Program-made: the position numbers and the translations under genes
Assembly: GCA_018365815.1 (NCBI GenBank)
Contig: JAGZJH010000053.1
Location: 1 to 8,857, forward strand
Origin: Erysipelotrichaceae bacterium
GTDB lineage: Bacteria; Bacillota_I; Bacilli_A; Erysipelotrichales; Coprobacillaceae
Direction of reading: 5' to 3'
DNA: 8,857 bases
Part shown: in pieces, positions 1 to 5,627 of the stretch
How the letters are laid out: each line of letters begins with the position of its first letter
Numbering within the stretch: position 1 is the first letter of the stretch
The notes under the pieces: generated by a model
What the model was told of the DNA's origin: nothing
The model's database searches: none
What the model saw: only the letters and a program-made list of their open reading frames with translations

Positions 1-103
1 TAAACTGCCGGTTCCCTTTGCTTTTGCGGATCATTAAAATTCCGATTGTGATTACCGAAAACAAGTATACGGTATCAAATAAAGTTTCTACAATTGCCTG
101 CAT
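1..103 (-). CDS. N-terminal part of a small membrane protein, cut by the window edge
   Basis: The reading frame starts at the ATG at 103 and runs off the left edge after 34 codons, beginning MQAIVETLFDTVYLFSVITI. The sequence AGGAAAGG lies 9 bases upstream of this ATG. An earlier in-frame ATG at 112 would sit directly on the ribosome binding site and is less likely. Residues about 8-25 are hydrophobic and are followed by a basic stretch (RKSKGNR), as in a first transmembrane segment. I do not recognise a named family with certainty. The gene lies downstream of the tetR-type gene on the same strand, with a copy of the repressor's presumed operator between them, so it is probably a target of that repressor. 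A role in transport or drug response is only a guess from that context. Confidence 0.6.
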   Translation of the reverse strand, partial: MQAIVETLFDTVYLFSVITIGILMIRKSKGNRQF

Positions 104-130
104 AATAAACATCCTTTCCTGTTCTGAAAT

Positions 131-158
131 TTTATATTGAACTATGTTTTACTGTTAA
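131..158 (-). promoter_or_regulatory. Candidate promoter of the membrane-protein gene
   Basis: On the minus strand, TTAACA (158-153) and TATAAA (136-131) are separated by 16 bases. They lie about 30 bases upstream of the start codon at 103. Both hexamers are one base away from consensus. The operator-like palindrome at 206-218 lies about 50 bases upstream of the -35, which is far for simple steric repression, so another promoter closer to the operator is possible. Confidence 0.4.
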
Positions 159-205
159 AGCAGCTTTCACATAATTACAACCAAGTACATCTTTAAATAC
201 ATAAG

Positions 206-218
206 TGAACATTGTTCA
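206..218. promoter_or_regulatory. TetR-type operator TGAACATTGTTCA
   Basis: This is a 13-bp palindrome with perfect 6-bp arms, TGAACA and TGTTCA, around one central base. The same arms recur at 866-878 in front of the tetR-type gene and in degraded form at 888-900. Such short inverted repeats shared by the regulator and its neighbour are the usual arrangement for TetR-family repressors. The binding itself is inferred. Confidence 0.65.
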
Positions 219-227
219 TTTTGCCTG

Positions 228-260
228 AAAAATTTCCCCACACTCATAAATGTGGGAGAA
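228..260 (-). terminator. Intrinsic terminator of the tetR-type gene
   Basis: Arms at 234-242 and 251-260 (TTCCCCACA against TGTGGGAGAA, with one bulged base) form a GC-rich hairpin. Read on the minus strand it is followed by a short T run (232-228). It lies just past the stop codon of the repressor gene at 263 and before the operator at 206-218, so it separates the repressor transcript from the next gene. A-rich sequence on the other side could also let it act in the opposite direction. Confidence 0.6.
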
Positions 261-262
261 TT

Positions 263-820
263 TTAATATAATGTTTTATTAATCAACATCAATATCGAAG
301 ATGGATTATAATCTTGACGAATCATTGATGCTAATATTAAAGAAAATAATATATCTGCGAACTGTTTTTCCGTGAATTGTTGATCAAATACATCTGAACG
401 AATCTTAGGATCATTCTTTAATATATCACACAATCCATTAAGAATATGCCCCCATGTCTGCAACATTTTCTTCTTTCCATCTGTTTTTTCATCTTTCATA
501 AATCCAAACGAATGCAGAGAAAAGAAGCCCGGAAACTGCTCATTTCCATATTCCAGCCTTTTATAAATCCATGAGATACAGGCAGCAGCATCTTTAAAAA
601 CTTGCTCATCTTCAGGCTGAAAAAAGATTTCACGCCAAATACTCTCAATTGTATCCCCAAGCAAATCGGACTTGGCTTCATAGTAATTGTAGATTGTCCC
701 AGCCGAAACAGAACATCGGGATGCAACAGCACGTATGCTTACAGCAGTCCATCCGTTTTCTTTAATTAGCGCTCTGCTTGCAGCTAATATGTCTTCTTTT
801 GAAGTTGCAAGATGGTTCAT
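263..820 (-). CDS. TetR/AcrR-family transcriptional repressor
   Basis: The product is a 185-residue protein of normal TetR size. The N-terminal DNA-binding domain spans about residues 7-54 and shows the typical helix-turn-helix with VASRCSVSAGTIYNYYEAKS, where the GTIYNYY block is characteristic of the family. The remaining C-terminal part should be the ligand-binding and dimerisation domain, which is too variable to predict an inducer. I chose the ATG at 820 because AGAGGAG lies 8 bases upstream. The longer frame reaching 901 would run through the operator and the -10 box. The gene has its own promoter with operators overlapping it, so autorepression is likely. The downstream neighbour on the same strand is a small membrane protein preceded by the same operator, a common regulator-target layout. 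Confidence 0.9.
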   Translation of the reverse strand: MNHLATSKEDILAASRALIKENGWTAVSIRAVASRCSVSAGTIYNYYEAKSDLLGDTIESIWREIFFQPEDEQVFKDAAACISWIYKRLEYGNEQFPGFFSLHSFGFMKDEKTDGKKKMLQTWGHILNGLCDILKNDPKIRSDVFDQQFTEKQFADILFSLILASMIRQDYNPSSILMLINKTLY

Positions 821-865
821 GAATTCACTCCTCTTCAATGTATGGAATTTATTTGCTTTACTAAA

Positions 866-914
866 TGAACACTGTTCACATTGAAAATATACACTGTTCA
901 TTTTGACTTGTCAA
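866..914 (-). promoter_or_regulatory. Autoregulated promoter and operators of the tetR-type gene
   Basis: On the minus strand a consensus -35 TTGACA (914-909) and a -10 TATATT (891-886) are separated by exactly 17 bases. A perfect palindrome TGAACACTGTTCA (866-878) lies just downstream of the -10. A degraded copy (888-900, intact right arm TGTTCA) overlaps the -10 and spacer. Repressor bound to either site would block polymerase, which supports autorepression by the gene that starts at 820. Confidence 0.75.
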
Positions 915-977
915 TACTTTTTTTATATTTTTACTGTGAAACATTTTGTATAAAGCGTTTTCTATAGGCACGATATA

Positions 978-1163
978 GATAAACAGCCATTTGATGAAAA
1001 TATCGAGAAGGAATACCAGAAGTTTTTGAAAATACTGTCTCCGGAACAAGAGGAAGTGCTTACGAAGTATTGTGATGAAATATTTGCCAGCGGAGCAGAG
1101 ACAGAAGAGTTTTTCTATCGCCTGGGGATACTTCTTGTCCGAAGGGCAAGAAGGTGGAACTGA
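978..1163 (+). pseudogene. 3' remnant of a small protein gene, possibly DUF6809-like
   Basis: A frame open from 954 and clearly protein-like from about 978 ends at TGA 1161-1163. It has no credible start codon or ribosome binding site, so the 5' part is missing. The 61 residues are charged and helical in character, with a middle SPEQEEVLTKYCDEIF and an ending EFFYRLGILLVRRARRWN. The pattern resembles small proteins such as DUF6809 found around mobile elements of Clostridia, but that family assignment is from memory and weak. The last codons fold into a hairpin at 1131-1150. A second, shorter relic of the same tail occurs in opposite orientation at 7843-7890, so this gene tail is tied to rearrangement of the region. 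Confidence 0.5.
1131..1149 (+). repeat. Left copy of a 19-bp inverted repeat (gene-tail relic)
   Basis: The 19 bases CTTCTTGTCCGAAGGGCAA are identical, in reverse complement, to 7851-7869. Similarity extends on both sides: GGGGA before and AAG after are also shared. The sequence itself can fold, pairing CTTCTTGTCC with GGGCAAGAAG around a GAA loop. In both copies it encodes the same peptide, LLVRRA, in the same relative frame, so shared ancestry of the gene tail is more likely than chance. Confidence 0.7.
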
Positions 1164-1223
1164 GAAGAATTAAAACAATCGAAATTTGTTAATTTCTCGT
1201 GCGACATTGGTTGTAAAAGTTGG

Positions 1224-1252
1224 TGGAGTTCTTCTTTAATATTTTCTATAAT
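1224..1252 (+). promoter_or_regulatory. Candidate promoter of the XRE regulator
   Basis: A consensus -10 TATAAT lies at 1247-1252, 31 bases upstream of the start codon. The matching -35 position (1224-1229, TGGAGT, 17-base spacer) is a poor match. The promoter is supported mainly by the -10 and its distance to the gene. Confidence 0.4.
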
Positions 1253-1283
1253 TTAATTACCGAAGAACAAGGAGGATAACACA

Positions 1284-1736
1284 ATGAATTTGGGAAATAG
1301 TTTATTTCACGCAAGAAAGAAAAGCGGATTATCACAAGAGGTGGTTGCTGAAAAAATCGGCGTAAGCAGACAAACAATATCAAAATGGGAAACCAACGAA
1401 ACAGTTCCAGATGTTTACCAATCAAAGAAAATGGCGAAACTCTATAAAATTTCTTTAGATGAACTGATTGAATTTGATGTTGATTTACAAGAAGTTGAAG
1501 AAATGATTGAAAAAAGCGACGATAAACTAAATGAAAAAGTAAATTGGACAACTGCATGGGGAAAGAAATATCCAATACTTCTCAAATATCAAGCCGATGT
1601 AAATGTACCGAATTATGCCGTTAGAATTAGCACAATGTTTGATGAATTAAAACAAGAATATGGTTATTCTGAACTTGATACAATGTTAGTCCTAAAGGAT
1701 ATATTGTATAATGAATGGAAAAACTGGAAGAAATAG
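1284..1736 (+). CDS. XRE-family helix-turn-helix transcriptional regulator
   Basis: The product is a 150-residue protein with an N-terminal Cro/C1-type HTH (about residues 5-60). The HTH contains LSQEVVAEKIGVSRQTISKW, the hallmark of this family, followed by the usual LYKISLDELIEF exit from the domain. The rest (about 65-150) is an acidic, helical C-terminal domain with several Trp residues and no recognised enzyme motif. It is probably for dimerisation or partner binding. AAGGAGG sits 8 bases before the ATG, and a TATAAT box lies upstream, so the gene looks fully functional. Similar regulators are common single genes in Clostridia. Its targets cannot be read here. The iteron-like repeats beginning about 140 bases downstream are one possible but unproven binding region. 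A hairpin straddles the stop codon. Confidence 0.88.
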   Translation: MNLGNSLFHARKKSGLSQEVVAEKIGVSRQTISKWETNETVPDVYQSKKMAKLYKISLDELIEFDVDLQEVEEMIEKSDDKLNEKVNWTTAWGKKYPILLKYQADVNVPNYAVRISTMFDELKQEYGYSELDTMLVLKDILYNEWKNWKK

Positions 1737-1750
1737 ATAACTTCCAGTTT
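1721..1750 (+). terminator. Hairpin at the end of the XRE gene, possible terminator
   Basis: Perfect 10-bp arms AAACTGGAAG (1721-1730) and CTTCCAGTTT (1741-1750) enclose a 10-base loop that contains the stop codon. Only TTTGTT follows, so the U tract is poor and termination may be weak. An alternative role is protection of the 3' end of the transcript. Confidence 0.45.
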
Positions 1751-1849
1751 GTTGGGATAGTGGAAAAAATATTTGTTTATTGTATTTTGCAATATGGTGT
1801 TGCTTTCCTAAGCAAACTCGCTTATAATTTGAATCGGAACATATTGCTA

Positions 1850-1858
1850 TTATCCACA
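1850..1858 (+). promoter_or_regulatory. DnaA box TTATCCACA
   Basis: This is an exact match to the consensus DnaA-binding 9-mer. A single copy can occur by chance. It gains weight from GATAACA repeats 14-44 bases downstream and the tandem iteron-like repeats at 2067-2099. Confidence 0.4.
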
Positions 1859-1871
1859 GTTACGGAGCGAG

Positions 1872-1902
1872 TGTTATCAATACCGATAACAAAATGATAA
1901 CA
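1872..1902. repeat. GATAACA cluster (one inverted, two direct copies)
   Basis: TGTTATC at 1872-1878 is the reverse complement of GATAACA, which then appears at 1885-1891 and 1896-1902. The two direct copies are spaced 11 bases start to start, the same period as the tandem repeats at 2067-2099, and they share the GAYAACA core. This suggests one DNA-binding protein contacts both clusters on one face of the helix. Confidence 0.55.
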
Positions 1903-2066
1903 TTAGCCCATATAGGCAGGATAATATGGATAAATCAAATAATTGAAAGAAAAGCGAACAAGGCAACAAATAATCTCTAAACAAAATTCATTAGTGATTG
2001 TCGAGTGGGAATAGTACAAACCCTAAAAAAGTCCTTTATTTAAGGGATTGTTTGATGTTATTTTGA

Positions 2067-2099
2067 TTTTGACAACATTTTGATAACATTTTGACAACA
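2067..2099 (+). repeat. Three tandem 11-bp iteron-like repeats TTTTGAYAACA
   Basis: Exact head-to-tail copies lie at 2067-2077 (TTTTGACAACA), 2078-2088 (TTTTGATAACA) and 2089-2099 (TTTTGACAACA). The only variation is C or T at one position. A partial copy TTTTGATT precedes them at 2061-2068. The 11-bp period matches about one helical turn, as in iterons or integrase arm sites. Read on the minus strand they could also be part of a repetitive recombinase C-terminus. Confidence 0.7.
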
Positions 2100-2137
2100 C
2101 ATTTTGGGAAGCCAGAGACTTTTTGATCATTTTTGAC

Positions 2138-2203
2138 TTGCCTTTCTGTGTAAAATAACGCATATTTCGTCCGAAATATGCGTTATTTTACACAGAAAGG
2201 CAA
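2138..2203. repeat. Perfect 66-bp palindrome with 32-bp arms
   Basis: The arm 2138-2169 is exactly complementary to 2172-2203, leaving a 2-base centre (TC). The arm begins TTGCCTTTCTGTGTAAAATA and ends ACGCATATTTCG. No T run follows on either strand that would make it an ordinary terminator, and no protein frame explains it. Such long, nearly spacer-free arms suggest a cruciform or RNA hairpin, a miniature inverted-repeat element, or a recombination or nicking site. It lies just downstream of the decayed minus-strand mobilisation gene and beside the iteron-like repeats. Confidence 0.85.
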
Positions 2204-2348
2204 AAGAATGGTATCAAGTGGCTAGTATGTAACTATTTTTAAGTTGCTTTGATGTTTAGGTACTTTTTAAGCCTTTAAACGACTATCTAAAATTGCAATA
2301 AACCTTTTAAGATGAGGCTTATATTAATATTTTAGATCCGTTAAAACA

Positions 2349-2672
2349 TCAAGGTTTGATATAACTCTTATATTTCAATTTCACTGCGATAATCATCTTC
2401 AACGTCCAAGACATTATTTCTTCATTTTCTTCAGATATCGTTGATCCATGCATTGATTAAAACTTAATCAACTTGTCTTTTAAGTTTCTAGATACATATG
2501 GATTACCATAAACATCAATTTTCTTATCAAGTACATTACTGAGTATGCGATCTTGCTTAGTGGGGCCAGCTATAGCAACTTTTTATCTATGATATCCCAT
2601 TCTTCAGAAGAAACACGGAAAGCAATGGCTATTCCGCGAAATCCACCTTTTTGGTCTATTTTTCTTACTCAT
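2349..2672 (-). pseudogene. Decayed mobilisation (MobC-like) DNA-binding protein
   Basis: A start codon at 2672 (MSKKNRPK) is followed, after a frameshift near 2650, by a clear protein sequence on the minus strand. It reads GGFRGIAIAFRVSSEEWDII, then VAIAGPTKQDRILSNVLDKK and DVYGNPYVSRNLKD. This pattern (FRVSxEEWxxID...GxTKQxxI...GNPxV) resembles ribbon-helix-helix accessory proteins of clostridial plasmid and transposon mobilisation systems. A second shift near 2475 leads to GSTISEENEEIMSWTLKMI, and the frame ends between 2368 and 2349. At least three indels, including one near 2580, make it non-functional. There is no good ribosome binding site. No intact relaxase gene follows, although 2215-2348 may hold further relics. 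Family assignment is from memory of the motif pattern. Confidence 0.6.
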
Positions 2673-2724
2673 TAATTTTACTTTATTGATATTTAAAATG
2701 TGTTAAATTAGGAAGGAATAACAA

Positions 2725-3302
2725 ATAGTTAATATCTCTTATATCAGAGTTTCTACATCAGAACAGAATATCACAAGACAAGAAGAGATGTTTAAAGACC
2801 TAAATATAGATAAGTATTATATTGAGAGGATATCTGGCAAGAATATTAAAATAGACTGAAACTTATTAAAATGATGGAATATGTAAGAGGAGGAGATTCA
2901 GTGACCGTAGAATCAATATCTCGTTCTGGAAAATTGCTAAAGATCTTTTGCACTAAATAGAACAATTAGATAACAAAGAAATTCGGTTTAGATCTTTAAA
3001 AAAAGATATCAATACTACATCTCCTGCTGGCAAATTGGTATCTAGTATCTTGCCTGCTAGTAGAATTTGAAAGAGAAACAATTAGGGAGCGTCAAGCTAA
3101 AGGAATTGCAATAGTTAAGGACGATGGTAAATATAAAGGAAGAAATCGTAAGTCATATAATGGAGCTGAGTTCTTAAATCTTTATAATCGTTGGATAGCA
3201 GGAGAGATACAAAAGAAATATGTTTGTAAAAGATTAAATCTTTCTTTACCTACTATAGATAGAAGGGTAGCTGAGCCAAGGGAAAAAGTAAAATATAAAT
3301 AA
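2725..3302 (+). pseudogene. Decayed small serine recombinase (resolvase/invertase family)
   Basis: The N-terminus reads VNISYIRVSTSEQNITRQEE, with the YxRVSTxxQ motif that carries the nucleophilic serine of resolvases. Later pieces are IERISGKN, YVRGGDSVTVESISR, IEQLDNKEIRFRSLKKDINT, then EFERETIRERQAKGIA, all typical of the catalytic domain and its E helix. A C-terminal HTH follows (about KRLNLSLPTIDRRVAE). The original product would be near 190 residues. AGGAAGG at 2710-2716 is intact but the codon 8 bases on (2725-2727) is ATA, apparently a lost ATG. Further damage is an in-frame TGA near 2858, a missing base in the A run near 2931, a TAA near 2955 and two small deletions near 3050. It probably served a plasmid or transposon. 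Confidence 0.85.
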
Positions 3303-3365
3303 AGAAATTAGTTACAAAAATCTAGTAAAATATTTAGATGGAGGAATGATTAAATGTAAAGAGAA

Positions 3366-3443
3366 ATGATTGATAATATATCAAGCAAGGTAGCAGATTT
3401 ACTATCTGATGTTAAAAATGGATGTATAGGTTTACATGATTAA
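3366..3443 (+). pseudogene. N-terminal stub of a DUF262/GmrS-like protein
   Basis: The 25 codons read MIDNISSKVADLLSDVKNGC then IGLHD, followed by TAA. This matches the beginning of DUF262 proteins, which usually run (V/I)xDLLxxIxxGxIxLPDIQRxFVW. Here the frame stops exactly before the QRxFVW motif. In the same frame, an ATG at 3354 is followed immediately by TAA, with GGAGG at 3340-3344, so the first codons are also damaged. DUF262 is the GmrS half of type IV (GmrSD-type) modified-DNA restriction enzymes and also occurs in other defence proteins. Its position directly before an Mrr-type gene suggests an older restriction locus here. The short length limits confidence. Confidence 0.55.
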
Positions 3444-3473
3444 TTGCTAAATAAATAGTAAAGGGGGGGTAAT

Positions 3474-5132
3474 ATGGCTAGATATAAATACCATTATAGT
3501 CAAGAGATATGGCATCATGGATTAAATAAATATAGGGTTGTTAAAGGTAATAGTACTTATGAAGTGAAAGCGAAAATGGCCGCAATACAAGCTCAATGGG
3601 ATGAACAATGGGCCAGAAAATGCGAAATTGAGGATAAGAGAAAAGAAAAGGAAGATAGAAAGAGGGATGTAAAGAACGCTATCGAAAAAGCGAATAAAAT
3701 GACAATGGAAGCGGAAACAAATATATATAAAATAGATAATATTTTGAGCATCAAGAATAAAAAAGTTTTGCCTATAGATTTGTATAACTTAGATGCATTT
3801 TCCCAAGAAAAACCAAGAGGACCAAAAATAGAAGCAAAAAAAAGAGAACCATTAAGATCTGATGCAATTTATAATTCTGGAATGCCATTTCTAGCTATTA
3901 TCTCAAAAAATAAGAAAAGAATGTTTGTTTTGCAAATGGATGAAAAATATAATCGAGACCACGACAAATGGGAAAAAGAAGAAGAAAATCGTAAGGTTAA
4001 GAATTTGGAACATAAGTTATTATACGATTTAAAATTAATAGAGTGGCAAAAAGCTAAAGAAATATTCGATGAGCAAAAAGAATTTTATAACACAAATGTA
4101 GACAAAATGTTTGCTGAATATGACAGTGGAAACAAAGTGGCAAGTGAACAATATTATCTTGAGAATCTGTATAGATTAAAACTCCCGATTGAATATGATT
4201 ATGACTACGAGTGCGAGTATATAGAGCAAACAAAGATGCTAATTTTAGATGCTGTTCTTCCGGAGATTAGTAATTTCCCAAAATTGAAGAAAGTAACATA
4301 CGTTAAGAGCACAGGAGAATTTAAAGAAACATACCATACTGAATCATTTATAAAGAAAATATATGATAAGGCGATTTATGATATTGTACTTTTACTTGTA
4401 AAAACTATTTTTGAAAGCAGCAATAAACATTTAGAGTTTATTGTATTGAATGGAAAAATAAATACCATTGATAGGGCCACAGGAAAACAAATATCTCCAT
4501 ATATTTTATCTATAAAAATATCCAAGGAAGACTTCAGCAATATAAATGTAGAATTGGTAGACTCTAAAGAATGGTTCAGGAGCTGCAGAGGTGTATCTGC
4601 TGCCTATTTATCAAAAACAACACCAATTGCTCCAATCGTTAACATGAATAAGAATGATAGTAGATTTATTGAAGGTTATGATATAATTGGCAATTTAGAT
4701 TTTTCGGTGAACTTAGCAGCGATGGACTGGAAGGATTTTGAAAACTTAATTAGAGAAGTTTTTGAAGAAGAATTCAACATTAATGGCGGAGAAGTTAAAA
4801 TAACCCAAGCTAGCAGAGATGGTGGAGTCGATGCGATTGCGTTTGATCCAGATCCAATTCGAGGAGGCAAAATTGTAATTCAAGCTAAAAGATACACAAA
4901 TGTTGTAGGTGTTTCTGCTGTAAGAGATCTCTATGGAACTGTAATGAATGAAGGTGCTATAAAAGGAATATTGGTTACAACCTCTAATTACGGTAATGAT
5001 GCATACGAATTCGCAAAGGATAAACCTCTAACATTGATGAACGGATCTAACTTGTTGTATCTTCTAGAGAAACATGGCCACAAAGCGAGTATCGATTTAA
5101 AAGAAGCTAAGAAGATGTTAAACAACTTATAG
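3474..5132 (+). CDS. Mrr-like restriction endonuclease with long coiled N-terminal region
   Basis: This is an intact 552-residue protein. The C-terminal domain (about 415-535) is an Mrr-type PD-(D/E)XK nuclease. MDWKDFENLIREVF (from residue 417) gives the first helix with its conserved Glu (E423), RDGGVDA holds the metal-binding Asp (D453), and VIQAKR holds Q470-x-K472. ILVTTSNYG is the usual following strand. Such domains cut foreign, often methylated, DNA in the cytoplasm. The first 415 residues are unlike classical Mrr: a conserved-looking start with Trp and Tyr residues (EIWHHGLNKYRVV), highly charged coiled-coil stretches at about 35-95 and 165-215, and a mixed alpha/beta region before the nuclease. 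The AAGGGGGGG ribosome site 4 bases before the ATG supports the start. No methyltransferase partner is nearby, fitting a stand-alone type IV-like enzyme. It lies just after a DUF262 stub. Target specificity cannot be read. Confidence 0.88.
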   Translation: MARYKYHYSQEIWHHGLNKYRVVKGNSTYEVKAKMAAIQAQWDEQWARKCEIEDKRKEKEDRKRDVKNAIEKANKMTMEAETNIYKIDNILSIKNKKVLPIDLYNLDAFSQEKPRGPKIEAKKREPLRSDAIYNSGMPFLAIISKNKKRMFVLQMDEKYNRDHDKWEKEEENRKVKNLEHKLLYDLKLIEWQKAKEIFDEQKEFYNTNVDKMFAEYDSGNKVASEQYYLENLYRLKLPIEYDYDYECEYIEQTKMLILDAVLPEISNFPKLKKVTYVKSTGEFKETYHTESFIKKIYDKAIYDIVLLLVKTIFESSNKHLEFIVLNGKINTIDRATGKQISPYILSIKISKEDFSNINVELVDSKEWFRSCRGVSAAYLSKTTPIAPIVNMNKNDSRFIEGYDIIGNLDFSVNLAAMDWKDFENLIREVFEEEFNINGGEVKITQASRDGGVDAIAFDPDPIRGGKIVIQAKRYTNVVGVSAVRDLYGTVMNEGAIKGILVTTSNYGNDAYEFAKDKPLTLMNGSNLLYLLEKHGHKASIDLKEAKKMLNNL

Positions 5133-5140
5133 TTGTTTAA
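5118..5140 (+). terminator. Palindrome straddling the stop codon of the Mrr-like gene
   Basis: Perfect 10-bp arms TTAAACAACT (5118-5127) and AGTTGTTTAA (5131-5140) flank a 3-base loop and overlap the TAG stop at 5130-5132. It is AT-rich and is not followed by a good T run, so termination is uncertain. The XRE gene ends in the same style of hairpin. Confidence 0.4.
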
Positions 5141-5488
5141 TCGTTAAATTTAATGAATAAAAAATGCCAACCAAATAATATTTAGTTATATTTGCTGAAA
5201 TTTTTTAACAATAAAATGGGTGTAAGTATCGTTTAATTGCGGAATGTAAATATTACTACGTAATATCATGCGCCAATAGTTACTAATAAAAATATATGCT
5301 TTTACGGTAATTTTTCAAAGAACAAATGACGAAAGTTTATTTAATGTTATATCTAGCTACATGATTACTGACTAAGAATGTTGATAACAAATAAATAACA
5401 TAATATTCTGATAGATAGCATCAAGAATTTGAATGTATTATAAAACTCAAAATATAATTATGATCTAATTTATTTGAGGTGTATAATT
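5141..5488. other. AT-rich gap with no recognisable gene
   Basis: No reading frame on either strand shows protein-like composition or a ribosome binding site. A candidate plus-strand promoter (5381-5409) is the only signal I can support. The stretch separates the Mrr-like gene from the decayed metalloprotease locus. Confidence 0.5.
5381..5409 (+). promoter_or_regulatory. Candidate promoter of the metalloprotease locus
   Basis: TTGATA (5381-5386) and TATTCT (5404-5409) are separated by 17 bases. They lie about 80 bases before the TTG start at 5489. In such AT-rich DNA similar pairs arise easily, so support is moderate. Confidence 0.35.
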
Positions 5489-5627
5489 TTGAATACAAAA
5501 TATAATAAAGTATATGGTCTATGTGAATCTTTAGGAATCAATTAATAAAACTGATGCATATATTTTTGTTAAAAAGAACTTAATTAAATATATAACAGTT
5601 TATGCTGATGAGCTGTTTGGAGGATTT
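5489..5627 (+). pseudogene. Short broken frame upstream of the metalloprotease
   Basis: GAGGT (5476-5480) precedes a TTG start at 5489 by 8 bases. The frame gives 18 codons (ending LCESLGIN) before a TAA at 5543. One frame over, the sequence continues as TDAYIFVKKNLIKYITVYAD and runs open into the metalloprotease start at 5628. A single indel near 5545 would join them into a protein of about 46 residues or an N-terminal extension of the protease. I do not recognise it. It is either a small upstream gene coupled to the protease or the true start of a longer protein. Confidence 0.35.

Larger units (their letters stand above)
1737..2137. other. Non-coding stretch with a DnaA box and iteron-like repeats
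   Basis: There is no credible gene here on the plus strand. On the minus strand, a 2018-2140 frame could be the relic of a recombinase C-terminus (its end reads about NPLNKGLF), but nothing confirms it. The visible structure is a consensus DnaA box at 1850-1858, a GATAACA cluster at 1872-1902, a small hairpin around 2030-2047 and three tandem 11-mers at 2067-2099. Low GC and dense short repeats suit a replication origin, partition site or integrase-binding region. The location next to decayed mobilisation and recombination genes makes a plasmid or integrative-element origin remnant the leading reading. Confidence 0.4.

Noticed and set aside
821..901. Longer start for the TetR-type repressor at 901
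   Set aside because: It would place the operators and the -10 box inside the coding region and lacks a ribosome site; the ATG at 820 has AGAGGAG.
1715..1897. Plus-strand 60-codon frame overlapping the end of the XRE gene
   Set aside because: It lacks a ribosome site, has no ordered composition and overlaps the terminator-like hairpin and the DnaA box.
2067..2099. CRISPR array
   Set aside because: The repeats are 11 bp, directly abutting and without spacers; no cas genes are present.
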